Below are positions 1-6,442 of a stretch of DNA of 9,732 bases, piece after piece. The stretch's first letter is position 1. Each line of letters opens with the position of its first letter. Origin of the DNA: SIG469 sp964541215 (GTDB lineage Bacteria; Bacillota; Clostridia; Oscillospirales; Oscillospiraceae); contig CAZIPP010000054.1 in the NCBI GenBank assembly GCA_964541215.1, forward strand, positions 1 through 9,732. The letters are read 5' to 3'. Below the pieces are notes generated by a model. The model was not told the DNA's origin and did not search any database. It saw nothing but the letters and a program-made list of their open reading frames with translations. Both the position numbers and the translations under genes were made by a program.

Positions 1-77
1 ATTGGGCTGTCGTGGGCGCCGACTCATACCGCGAAAAGTATGAGGAACCGGTTGTATGGGTCAGCGCCCTGCAATGA
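1..77 (+). CDS. 3' end of an unidentified protein-coding gene (partial)
   Basis: An open frame enters from the left edge (first complete codon at base 3) and ends at a TGA at 75-77, giving 24 residues that end in EEPVVWVSALQ. The other two plus frames are less plausible: one is closed by an early TGA, the other runs across the terminator hairpin. The mix of residues looks like a real C-terminus. The stop lies just before a terminator hairpin facing the opposite operon, as expected for two convergent genes. No family can be recognised from so short a tail. Confidence 0.5.
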   Translation, partial: WAVVGADSYREKYEEPVVWVSALQ

Positions 78-103
78 ACAGGGGATGCCGATGGTTTTAG
101 CTG

Positions 104-138
104 CAAAAATCCCCCGGATGCTTTTGCATCCGGGGGAT
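104..138 (-). terminator. Intrinsic terminator of the sugar ABC operon
   Basis: A perfect 13-bp stem pairs 109-121 with 126-138 around a TTTT loop. Read on the minus strand, it is followed at once by five Ts (complement of 105-109). It lies 18 bases beyond the stop codon of the binding-protein gene, so it should end that transcript. On the plus strand no T-run follows, so it is a poor terminator for the gene ending at 77. Confidence 0.85.
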
Positions 139-156
139 ATAACGTCTAATATCTAA

Positions 157-1149
157 TTAGAATTCGCCTTCGACACCTTCAACATTTTCGCTGGTGATGT
201 TGGTAACGGTGATGTACTTGTAGTAATCGCCAACTTCTTCACCGGCAACGATGGAATCCAGAGCGGAAGCAACGATGGAAGCGGTCTCAACAGTGGTGTA
301 GTGAGCAGTCAGAGTCATCTTGCCTTCCTTGATGGCGGTAAGAGCTTCCTTCTGACCGGTGATGGAGTAGACCTGAACGTCGGTCATACCGGCTTCCTGC
401 AGGGCGTTTACGCCGCCGAGGGTAAGGTCGTCGTCATAACCAAGCAGAGCATCGATGTCATCACCATAGGTGGCGATGAAGTCTTCCATCATAGCCTGAG
501 CGTCGGCACGGGAGGAGAATGCCCATGCTACGTCGCCGAGGATCTCATAGTTGGAGTTTGCCGCGATGCAGTCTTCAACACCCTGGTTACGGGCGATGTA
601 GTCAGACTGTACGGGAACGCCGCCGATACGGACAAGCTTCAGACCGGCGTCTTTGCCGTTGGCATCGATGAATGCCTGAGCAAGGTTGTAGCCCAGCTGG
701 TAGTTATCGGGACCAACATAGCATTCAACAGAAGACTGAGCGGTGCTTACGTCAGTCCAAACGCAAACGCAGGGGATACCGGCTTCTTCAACTCTCTTTA
801 CCCAGTCGTCAGCAAGGACGGGGTCAGCGGGGAACAGTACGAGAACGTCGGGTTCCTGGTCGATGAGCTGGTCGATCTGCTCGGACTGCTTTTCAGCGTC
901 GCCTTCAGCAGCCAGGGAGATGAAATTCCAGCCACGGGTGTCGCATTCTGCCTTAATGTTGTCGTGCAGAGCCTGAGGCAGAACGGCGATGGAGTAAGCA
1001 ATTGCGGAATAAGCGATGGTGATGTCTTCAGCGGGAGCTGCAGCTTCAGCATCGGCTTCGGCACTCTCGGCAGGAGCTTCAGTGCTGGAGCAAGCTGCCA
1101 GACTGAGGCAAAGCACGAGAGCCAGGAAAAGTGCGATAAGCTTTTTCAT
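157..1149 (-). CDS. Sugar ABC transporter substrate-binding lipoprotein (RbsB/periplasmic binding protein type 1 family)
   Basis: This 330-residue protein captures the substrate for the importer encoded just upstream. The N-terminus is a lipoprotein signal: charged MKK, a hydrophobic core, then lipobox LAAC with the lipidated Cys at residue 20. A low-complexity Ala/Glu linker follows, then a two-lobed type 1 binding fold. Characteristic stretches are ITIAYS near residue 43, a QIDQLIDQEPDVLVLFPADP-like segment near 90-110, and the LLGYDDDLTLGG hinge-side segment in the second lobe. Length and layout fit ribose/galactose-type (CUT2) binding proteins. The start ATG has an AAAGGA ribosome binding site 10 bases upstream. 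It is last in the operon, 207 bases after the second permease, with a repeat element between them, so it may have its own promoter or a processed transcript. Family assignment is firm; the sugar is unknown. Confidence 0.9.
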   Translation of the reverse strand: MKKLIALFLALVLCLSLAACSSTEAPAESAEADAEAAAPAEDITIAYSAIAYSIAVLPQALHDNIKAECDTRGWNFISLAAEGDAEKQSEQIDQLIDQEPDVLVLFPADPVLADDWVKRVEEAGIPCVCVWTDVSTAQSSVECYVGPDNYQLGYNLAQAFIDANGKDAGLKLVRIGGVPVQSDYIARNQGVEDCIAANSNYEILGDVAWAFSSRADAQAMMEDFIATYGDDIDALLGYDDDLTLGGVNALQEAGMTDVQVYSITGQKEALTAIKEGKMTLTAHYTTVETASIVASALDSIVAGEEVGDYYKYITVTNITSENVEGVEGEF

Positions 1150-1246
1150 GGTGTGTTTGTCCTTTCAAATTAAAATGATATATGTGAGCCCTTTCGGGTA
1201 ATCACTGATAGTAGGGAACGACCTTTATGTAGTTCCGCGAATGTTG

Positions 1247-1348
1247 CTGTCATTTCGAGCGAGCCGACTCAGTCGGCGACGAGAAATCCCCTTCGTAAGA
1301 TGGGGATCCTCACGTCGCGGTCCGTTGGACCGCTCCTCAGGATGACAG
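1247..1348. repeat. REP/MITE-like palindromic intergenic element
   Basis: The ends are inverted copies of CTGTCAT (1247-1253) and ATGACAG (1342-1348). Between them are three hairpin-forming units: GCCGACT/AGTCGGC (1263-1277), ATCCCC/GGGGAT (1286-1307) and GCGGTCC/GGACCGC (1317-1333). The opening words, CTGTCATTTCGAGCGA followed by CGAGAAATCCCC, are typical of a non-coding repeat scattered through many bacterial genomes; this match is from memory. It sits between the second permease and the binding-protein gene, where the transcribed RNA could fold and protect or cut the message. Confidence 0.75.
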
Positions 1349-1356
1349 TCTTTAAA

Positions 1357-2343
1357 TTACGCTTCTTTTTTCAAAGTGGTGAAACGGTCGATAATAAGTA
1401 CACCGACCAACATGGCGCCGGATACGAAATCGACCCATGCGGCGGGAATGAGCATCAGGTTCATGCCTGTGGATATGATGCGCATGATAAGGATACCCAG
1501 CAGAACATTTACCATAGTTCCTTTGCCGCCTGCCATCTTTATGCCGCCGATAACACAGGCGGAGATGGCGAAAACGTCGCGTCCTTCACCCTGAGTATAA
1601 ACTGCCGCGCCGGACTTGGACGCAAAGAACATACCCGCGATGCCGCAGCAGAGTCCACAGAGGACATAGGCCCAGAACTGGACGCGGCTTATGTTGATGC
1701 CTGCCAGCTGACCGGCTTCGGCGTTGTCGCCGGCTATGTAAAGGCTGACACCAAATTTTGTTTTACGCAGTACGAAAAACAGTATCACCAGCGCCGCAAT
1801 AAAGATTATAACAGTCAGAGAAAGGTATTCGGAACCGAAAAACTTTACACCGGCAATGCTTTCCTTCAATGTGGTGCGGAGCTCGCCTTCGGGATAGAAG
1901 GAACCGTCTTTGGTGAAGAAATAAACAAAGCCTTTATAAATATAGTTGGTAGCGATGGTGGCTATCAGGGGGCTGATGCCGAGCTTTGTTACAGCCATAC
2001 CGTTTATCGCGCCCATCAGTACACCGGTCAGGATAGCAGCCGCGCAGGCAAGGGGCAGGCTGCCGGTACCATCCAGCACGACAACGGTCATAACAGATGC
2101 GGCTGCAAGCTGGAAACCAACGGAAAGGTCGATGTTGCCGGTTATCATTACCAGCGACAGACCGATTGCAATGAAGCCGTAAAGGCTTGCTTCAACAACA
2201 ATGGTGTCGTAGTTTTTGGTGAACTTTCCAACGAAGAAGGTTGCGATGATAAGAAGCAGCAGGAAGATGACGATAGAGTTGTAGCTCAGCAGGAATCGTT
2301 TGATGCTGCCTGCATTTACTGCTTTGCTTTTCTTGATTTCCAA
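1357..2343 (-). CDS. Sugar ABC transporter permease 2 (RbsC/BPD_transp_2 family)
   Basis: An integral membrane protein forming one half of the transport channel for the CUT2 importer. The family motif ITGNIDLSVG lies at residues 67-76. It is followed by many hydrophobic segments and the conserved GxxxGxxNGxxV-type stretch (GVLMGAINGMAV). An open frame extends up to 2415, but its extra 24 residues are hydrophilic and unlike the family. I chose a TTG start at 2341-2343 because AAAGGGGGA (GGGGG at 2352-2356) lies 8 bases upstream and the resulting 328 residues fit the family. This start overlaps the end of permease 1 by 28 bases, consistent with translational coupling. A charged N-terminus (MEIKKSK) precedes the first membrane segment. 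The family is certain; the TTG start is inference. Confidence 0.88.
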   Translation of the reverse strand: MEIKKSKAVNAGSIKRFLLSYNSIVIFLLLLIIATFFVGKFTKNYDTIVVEASLYGFIAIGLSLVMITGNIDLSVGFQLAAASVMTVVVLDGTGSLPLACAAAILTGVLMGAINGMAVTKLGISPLIATIATNYIYKGFVYFFTKDGSFYPEGELRTTLKESIAGVKFFGSEYLSLTVIIFIAALVILFFVLRKTKFGVSLYIAGDNAEAGQLAGINISRVQFWAYVLCGLCCGIAGMFFASKSGAAVYTQGEGRDVFAISACVIGGIKMAGGKGTMVNVLLGILIMRIISTGMNLMLIPAAWVDFVSGAMLVGVLIIDRFTTLKKEA

Positions 2344-3320
2344 ATCGTTATCCCCCTTTCGCTGAATACGTCGGAAGCCAGAGCGACAAGAAGAATGACG
2401 CCCATGACGATCCACTGGATGTACTGGTCAAATCCAAGGAATGTAAAGCCCGAGGATGCAAAACCAATGAACAGGAAGCCAATAACAGAACCCCATATGG
2501 AGCCTTTGCCGCCAAGAACGCTGGTACCGCCGAGAACGACAGCCAGAATAATGTCCATTTCCTTACCGGCGGCAGCCTGCGGATTGGCAGAAACAGAACG
2601 GGCGATAAGCACCACTGCCGCAAGAGCACAGCACAGACCGCAAAGAATGTATGTGATACAGACATCTCTGCCGGACTTGATGCCTGAGAAACGAGCACCG
2701 GTGGGGTTGGCGCCTATGGCGTAAAGCCGCTGACCGAAAACTGTACGCCTGGATACGAATGCGAAGATAAGCACTACCACCAGCATGATGACTACAGGGA
2801 TGGGCAGTACGCCAAACAGGGAACCTGAGCCTATCCAGTCAAACAGCGCGGATTCACAGCGAACGGTATGACCGGATACAAGTATCAGTGCCAGGGCACC
2901 GTACATGGAAGAGGTACCCAAAGTGGTAATGAAAGCGTTGAGTTTAAGTCCGCTGACAAACAGACCATTCACCAGACCCAAGAGGAAACCCAAAGCAAGA
3001 GTTACGGGAATTGCCCAGTTGCCCATGGTTTTGCTCATCTGCGCGCAAAGAACTGTAAGCAGTGTCAGCTGTGAGCCGACAGACAGGTCGATGTTGCCGG
3101 TTATGATGACAAGAGTCATACCGCAGGCTATGATACCGATGTAGGTCTGCTGACGGAATATCTGGATGATGTTTGTCCAGGTGAGGAAGCTGCCTCCGGT
3201 AATGTGGGGAGCCAAAACAGAAACAAGAATGATGAAGGCTATCAGAGCCAGAAAAACGCCGCTTCCATTCAGAGACATGAATTTGCTCCAATAGCTTTTG
3301 AAGCTTTTCTTTTCACTCAC
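2316..3320 (-). CDS. Sugar ABC transporter permease 1 (RbsC/BPD_transp_2 family)
   Basis: A 334-residue multi-spanning membrane protein, the partner of the second permease in the channel of the sugar importer. The signature ITGNIDLSVGS is at residues 73-83, and LGLVNGLFVSGLKLNAFI with TLGT matches the conserved cytoplasmic region of RbsC/XylH-type permeases that contacts the ATPase. The start is GTG (3318-3320), which overlaps the ATPase stop as GTGA. AGGAGG at 3330-3335 sits 9 bases upstream, inside the ATPase gene. The tight overlap shows translational coupling. The two permeases differ clearly in sequence, so the channel is probably a heterodimer rather than the homodimer of E. coli ribose transport. 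Confidence 0.92.
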   Translation of the reverse strand: MSEKKSFKSYWSKFMSLNGSGVFLALIAFIILVSVLAPHITGGSFLTWTNIIQIFRQQTYIGIIACGMTLVIITGNIDLSVGSQLTLLTVLCAQMSKTMGNWAIPVTLALGFLLGLVNGLFVSGLKLNAFITTLGTSSMYGALALILVSGHTVRCESALFDWIGSGSLFGVLPIPVVIMLVVVLIFAFVSRRTVFGQRLYAIGANPTGARFSGIKSGRDVCITYILCGLCCALAAVVLIARSVSANPQAAAGKEMDIILAVVLGGTSVLGGKGSIWGSVIGFLFIGFASSGFTFLGFDQYIQWIVMGVILLVALASDVFSERGITIWKSRKAKQ

Positions 3321-4837
3321 TGTGCGACACCTCCTGCTGAAACGGTTTTGCCAAGAGCGGCTGCCAGAATGGTCTCGGTGCTTGTACCCTTGGTGGGGAA
3401 GCTTGCGGTGAGCTGACCTTCACAAATGGTGATGACCCGGTCGCAGACACCCATGATCTCCTCTATTTCGGAGGAAACCACTATAACGGCGACACCCTGC
3501 TGGGCGAGATCGGATATCAGACCATATATCTCAGACTTGGAGCCGACATCGATACCTCTGGTGGGTTCGTCAACAATAAGTACCTTGGGATCGGTCATAA
3601 GCCACTTGGCAAGAACGACCTTCTGCTGATTGCCGCCGGAGAGATTGCCGACAAGCTGATTGACGGAAGGAGTTTTGATTGAAATGGTTTTGACGTAATC
3701 ATCTGCCAGAGAAGCCTGAGTTTTGCGGTTGATAACGCCAAGAGAGCTGATTTTTGGCAGCTTTACAAGGGTCATGTTCAGAAGGATAGACAGTCTCAGC
3801 ATAAGACCTTCCTTCTTGCGGTCTTCGGTACAGAAACCGATGCCATTGTCAATAGACAGTGATGGATTACCGGCTTTGAGCTTTTTGCCTTCGATAAGGA
3901 CCTCGCCGGAATTGTACTTGTCTACACCGAAAATGGCGCGCATGATCTCAGAACGTCCGGCACCCACAAGACCGAAGAAACCGAGGACTTCGCCTTTGTT
4001 GACAGAGAAAGATATGTCTGAGAACACGCCGTCACGGGTAAGGTTTTTAACTTCAAGAACAGCTTCGCCCTGTTTGGCGGGTGTTTTTTGATAGAGATTT
4101 TCAAGGCTTCTGCCGATCATGTGTGAAATAAGCTCATCCTGAGTGGTGTCGTCCTTGTTCATGGTGATTATGTTCTGACCGTCACGAATAACGGTGATGC
4201 GGTCAGCCAGATACATGACCTCGTCAAGCTTGTGAGATATGTACACGATAGCGATATTCATAGACTGCAGCTTCTTGATAAGCTTGAAAAGAGTATCGGT
4301 TTCTTTTTCACTCAGGGAAGAAGTTGGTTCGTCCATGATGATGCATCGGGCATTACGGGTCAAAGCTCTGCCTATCTCTATCATCTGCTGCTGACCAACA
4401 GAAAGATCACCTGCCATGGTCTTGGGGGTTATGGAAGAGTCTACTTCCAGTTCGGCAAGGATCTCGGCTGTTTTCGCATAGAGAGTTTTATGGTCGATAA
4501 GACCGTTTTTTGTGGGAAGATTGCCAATAAAGAGGTTTTGAGCAACATCAAGCTGAGGAGCAATGGAAAGCTCCTGATACACGCAGGATACGCCAAGAGC
4601 GATACCTTCGTTGGTGGAACTGATGTTGACAGCGTTGCCGTCGATGATATACTCACCGCCGTCCTGCTTGTGAGCGCCGGTCATGACCTTGATAAGAGTT
4701 GACTTGCCCGCGCCGTTCTCGCCGCAAAGAGCGTGAACCTCACCCTCACGGATGTCGAAATTAACATCTGACAGGGCGATAACGCCGGGGAAGACCTTGG
4801 TAATACCGCGAAGCTCGATAAAGGTTTTTGTGTCCAT
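3317..4837 (-). CDS. Sugar ABC transporter ATP-binding protein, twin cassette (RbsA/MglA/XylG family)
   Basis: A cytoplasmic ATPase that powers sugar import. With the start at 4837 it has 506 residues, the usual size for the family. Cassette 1 has Walker A GENGAGKST (39-47), signature LSVGQ (145-149), Walker B with DEP (165-171) and the switch His (202). Cassette 2 has the degenerate Walker A GLVGAGRSE (289-297), signature LSGGNQQK (399-406) and Walker B VLIVDEP (419-425). The degenerate second site is normal for RbsA-type proteins. An ATG at 4864 is also in frame, but the ATG at 4835-4837 has GGAGG (4844-4848) six bases upstream and gives the typical N-terminus. It is the first gene of the operon and has a promoter about 40 bases upstream. 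The substrate (ribose, xylose, galactose or other) cannot be told. Confidence 0.95.
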   Translation of the reverse strand: MDTKTFIELRGITKVFPGVIALSDVNFDIREGEVHALCGENGAGKSTLIKVMTGAHKQDGGEYIIDGNAVNISSTNEGIALGVSCVYQELSIAPQLDVAQNLFIGNLPTKNGLIDHKTLYAKTAEILAELEVDSSITPKTMAGDLSVGQQQMIEIGRALTRNARCIIMDEPTSSLSEKETDTLFKLIKKLQSMNIAIVYISHKLDEVMYLADRITVIRDGQNIITMNKDDTTQDELISHMIGRSLENLYQKTPAKQGEAVLEVKNLTRDGVFSDISFSVNKGEVLGFFGLVGAGRSEIMRAIFGVDKYNSGEVLIEGKKLKAGNPSLSIDNGIGFCTEDRKKEGLMLRLSILLNMTLVKLPKISSLGVINRKTQASLADDYVKTISIKTPSVNQLVGNLSGGNQQKVVLAKWLMTDPKVLIVDEPTRGIDVGSKSEIYGLISDLAQQGVAVIVVSSEIEEIMGVCDRVITICEGQLTASFPTKGTSTETILAAALGKTVSAGGVAQ

Positions 4838-4879
4838 ATCAGGCCTCCGTTCATAAAAGTGCATTAAATTTTACACCTC

Positions 4880-4908
4880 ATTATACATCAAAGAATTTCT
4901 TTATTCAA
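4880..4908 (-). promoter_or_regulatory. SigA-type promoter of the sugar ABC operon, with a palindrome in the spacer
   Basis: On the minus strand, TTGAAT (complement of 4903-4908) and TATAAT (complement of 4880-4885) are separated by exactly 17 bases. Transcription would begin near 4873, leaving a leader of about 35 nt. The spacer holds the near-palindrome AAAGAA-N-TTCTTT (4890-4902), which could be an operator. The promoter is well supported by sequence; the operator is inference. Confidence 0.75.
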
Positions 4909-4981
4909 TACCCCTTAGAATTGAAAATAATTGAACGGATTATAGAAAATGACTCGGAAAGCTTGTGTTTTTGAAGATTAT

Positions 4982-5006
4982 TGGTTAATATGGTTATTGT
5001 TGGTTA
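4982..5006. repeat. Three TGGTTA direct repeats at helical spacing
   Basis: TGGTTA occurs at 4982-4987, 4991-4996 and 5001-5006, with starts 9 and 10 bases apart, so each copy lies on nearly the same face of the helix. The cluster is 25 bases upstream of the infC -35 box and about 75 bases upstream of the ABC promoter. It could bind a regulator of either side. The surrounding 4909-5031 is AT-rich and otherwise shows no gene. Confidence 0.5.
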
Positions 5007-5031
5007 TTAAGATTTGTTGGAAAATTTGATG

Positions 5032-5060
5032 TTGACAATACTGCAGTGGTGTGGTAGAAT
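5032..5060 (+). promoter_or_regulatory. SigA promoter of the infC-rpmI-rplT operon
   Basis: A consensus TTGACA (5032-5037) is separated by 17 bases from TAGAAT (5055-5060, five of six matches to TATAAT). Transcription should begin near 5067. AT-rich sequence upstream of the -35 box may act as an UP element. A near-consensus promoter suits a highly expressed translation operon. Confidence 0.88.
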
Positions 5061-5066
5061 AACTCG

Positions 5067-5226
5067 GTAATGAAGAAGGAGCTTCGGCACCTCACCTCTG
5101 GCTAACGCTCAAGGGGTCAATATCAGCAGACCGTACAGCGGTCTTACTTTGCTGTTATTGCGCGGGTGCCTTTGCACACGCGTTTTTTTGTGCGCTGACG
5201 CACAGACCAATTTGGAGGTGCTTAGT
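5067..5226 (+). promoter_or_regulatory. Leader RNA of the infC operon, probable L20 autoregulatory leader
   Basis: About 160 nt of untranslated RNA separates the promoter from infC. It holds a long two-tier hairpin. The outer arms around 5119-5128 and 5150-5159 (AATATCAGCA with TGCTGTTATT, one mismatch) enclose the inner pair GACCG/CGGTC. A terminator follows directly, then a small TGTGCG/CGCACA hairpin (5189-5204), then the ribosome binding site GGAGGTG (5214-5220). In Firmicutes such as Bacillus subtilis, excess L20 binds this leader and causes early termination. The position and architecture fit that model, but I could not match the L20-binding junction base by base. Confidence 0.7.
5161..5189 (+). 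terminator. Attenuator terminator in the infC leader
   Basis: A nine-base-pair stem with one mismatch (5161-5169 with 5174-5182) closes a CTTT loop and is followed by seven Ts (5183-5189). It lies ahead of infC and behind the promoter, so it can only act as an attenuator. Whether it forms would depend on the upstream two-tier hairpin or on bound L20 protein. Confidence 0.85.
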
Positions 5227-5757
5227 ATCAGTAAACAGGACCATCAGATCAATGAAGAAATCCGCGACAAGGAAGTCAGAGTTATAGATAATTCCGGTCA
5301 GCAGCTGGGAGTTATGTCTTCTCAGGAAGCGCTCAAGCTGGCTGAAGAACAGGATCTGGACCTTGTTAAGATCGCTCCCGGAGCTAATCCCCCGGTTTGC
5401 AAGATCATGGACTATGGTAAATTCCGCTTCGAACAGGCCAAAAAGGAAAAAGAAGCCCGGAAGAACCAGCGAGTGGTAGAAGTCAAGGAGATCCGTATGT
5501 CTCCCGGCATCGATACCAACGATTTTAACGTCAAACTCAAGAACGCTCAGAAATTCCTCGCCGATGGCGACAGGGTAAAAGTCACTGTGCGTTTCCGTGG
5601 CCGTGAGATGGCTCACACCAATATCGGTGAACAGCTGCTTGTAAAGTTCGGTCAGGAGTGTTCAGAGATCGCAACCGTCGAAAAGAATCCCAAGCTGGAT
5701 GGACGTCATATGACAATGTTCCTGTCCCCCAAGGCTACTAAGAACCAGAACAATTAA
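5227..5757 (+). CDS. infC: Translation initiation factor IF-3
   Basis: IF-3 binds the 30S subunit, keeps it apart from 50S and checks start-codon and initiator-tRNA pairing. The N-terminal domain carries INEEIRDKEVRVID (from residue 8). The family signature PPVCKIMDYGKF is at 55-66. A charged helical linker and the C-terminal domain (RMSPGIDTNDFNVKLKNA, then VRFRGREM) follow. The open frame runs back to 5149, but that stretch is the leader and terminator. The ribosome binding site GGAGGTG (5214-5220) points to ATC at 5227-5229 as the start, giving 176 residues. Non-standard AUU/AUC/AUA starts are a known feature of infC and allow IF-3 to limit its own translation. It heads the operon with rpmI 36 bases downstream. 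Function is certain; the ATC start is well supported but inferred. Confidence 0.95.
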   Translation: MSKQDHQINEEIRDKEVRVIDNSGQQLGVMSSQEALKLAEEQDLDLVKIAPGANPPVCKIMDYGKFRFEQAKKEKEARKNQRVVEVKEIRMSPGIDTNDFNVKLKNAQKFLADGDRVKVTVRFRGREMAHTNIGEQLLVKFGQECSEIATVEKNPKLDGRHMTMFLSPKATKNQNN

Positions 5758-5793
5758 ATTGCAGCAAAAGCTGTTACGGAAGGAGTTCACATC

Positions 5794-5991
5794 ATGCCCA
5801 AGATCAAAACCCATAGCGGCGCGAAGAAGAGATTCAATCTCACCAAGACCGGCAAGGTCAAAAGAGCCCAGGCTTATAAGAGCCACATCCTTACCAAGAA
5901 AGACAGAAAACGTAAAAGAGGCCTCCGTCAGGGAGTTTATGCCGATGTTACCAACACCGCTGCTATCAAGCAGATGATCCCTTACAAATAA
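5794..5991 (+). CDS. rpmI: 50S ribosomal protein L35
   Basis: A 65-residue, very basic protein of the large ribosomal subunit. It begins MPKIKTHSGAKKRF, the conserved L35 signature, and continues with GKVKRAQAYKSHIL and KRKRGLR, which are also typical. Length matches the usual 64-66 residues. GGAAGGAG (5778-5785) lies 8 bases before the ATG. It is the middle gene of the infC-rpmI-rplT operon, 36 bases after infC and 37 before rplT, with no promoter between, so it is co-transcribed and should share control by L20. Confidence 0.97.
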   Translation: MPKIKTHSGAKKRFNLTKTGKVKRAQAYKSHILTKKDRKRKRGLRQGVYADVTNTAAIKQMIPYK

Positions 5992-6028
5992 TCGAGGACT
6001 ACCCTCAGTATAAATAGGAGGCAATAAA

Positions 6029-6385
6029 ATGGCAAGAGTCAAAGGCGCAATGATGACGCGCAAAAGAAGAAATAAGACCCTGAAAATGGCCAAAGGCTAT
6101 TGGGGTGCAAAATCCAAGCATTTTAAGATGGCCAAACAGGCCGTTTATAAATCCGGCACTTATGCATATGTTGGTCGCCGTCTGAAGAAGAGAGATTACC
6201 GCCGTCTGTGGATCACCCGTATCTCCGCTGCAGTAGCTCCCTACGGCATCAATTACTCCCGTTTCATGTACGGTCTGAAGCAGGCCGGTGTTGACATGAA
6301 CCGCAAGATGATCTCCGAACTGGCTATCAACGAGCCCGAAGCTTTCGCTGCTCTGGTTGAGACCGCCAAGAAAGCTATTGCTTAA
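6029..6385 (+). CDS. rplT: 50S ribosomal protein L20
   Basis: A 118-residue basic protein needed early in assembly of the 50S subunit; it binds 23S rRNA. The N-terminus MARVKGAMMTRKRRNK forms the long basic rRNA-binding tail. The globular part has KQAVYKSGTYAYVGRR, RDYRRLWITRI and NYSRFMYGLKQAGVDMNRK, all conserved in L20. Length is standard. AGGAGG (6016-6021) is 7 bases before the ATG. As the last gene of the operon it is also the likely repressor: in Firmicutes, free L20 binds the infC leader and promotes termination there. The first residues read VKGAM where many L20 proteins have VKGGV, a mild difference. Confidence 0.97.
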   Translation: MARVKGAMMTRKRRNKTLKMAKGYWGAKSKHFKMAKQAVYKSGTYAYVGRRLKKRDYRRLWITRISAAVAPYGINYSRFMYGLKQAGVDMNRKMISELAINEPEAFAALVETAKKAIA

Positions 6386-6399
6386 TTTGTGATTTATCA

Positions 6400-6425
6400 A
6401 AGCCCTCTGCACCTGCAGAGGGCTT
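6400..6425 (+). terminator. Hairpin after rplT, possible weak terminator
   Basis: A 12-base-pair perfect stem (6400-6411 with 6414-6425) is rich in G and C and lies 15 bases beyond the rplT stop. What follows is TGAG then TTATATATT, not a clean T-run, so termination may be partial. Some transcripts could read through into the next gene, 17 bases on, which has no clear promoter of its own. Confidence 0.6.
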
Positions 6426-6442
6426 GAGTTATATATTCTGCT

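Noticed and set aside
301..1173. A plus-strand open frame of 290 codons
   Set aside because: It is the complement of the binding-protein gene, which has a signal peptide, lipobox, ribosome binding site and terminator. The antisense frame has no ribosome binding site or known motif.
1300..2724. A long plus-strand open frame of 474 codons
   Set aside because: It lies antisense to the two permeases, which carry clear family motifs. Its translation is rich in Cys, His and Gln, has no recognisable domain and runs across the repeat element and both gene ends.
4838..4864. ATG at 4864 as the start of the sugar ATPase
   Set aside because: It has only a weaker GAGGTG site farther upstream, while the ATG at 4837 has GGAGG at ideal spacing and gives the usual family N-terminus. 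It cannot be fully excluded.
4982..5006. A CRISPR-like repeat array
   Set aside because: The copies are only six bases long with 3-4 base gaps. No spacer-repeat structure or cas gene is present.
5149..5226. An N-terminal extension of IF-3 starting at the ATT-adjacent TTG or ATG-like codons upstream
   Set aside because: These bases encode the attenuator hairpin and T-run. The residues are unlike any IF-3 N-terminus and there is no ribosome binding site before them.
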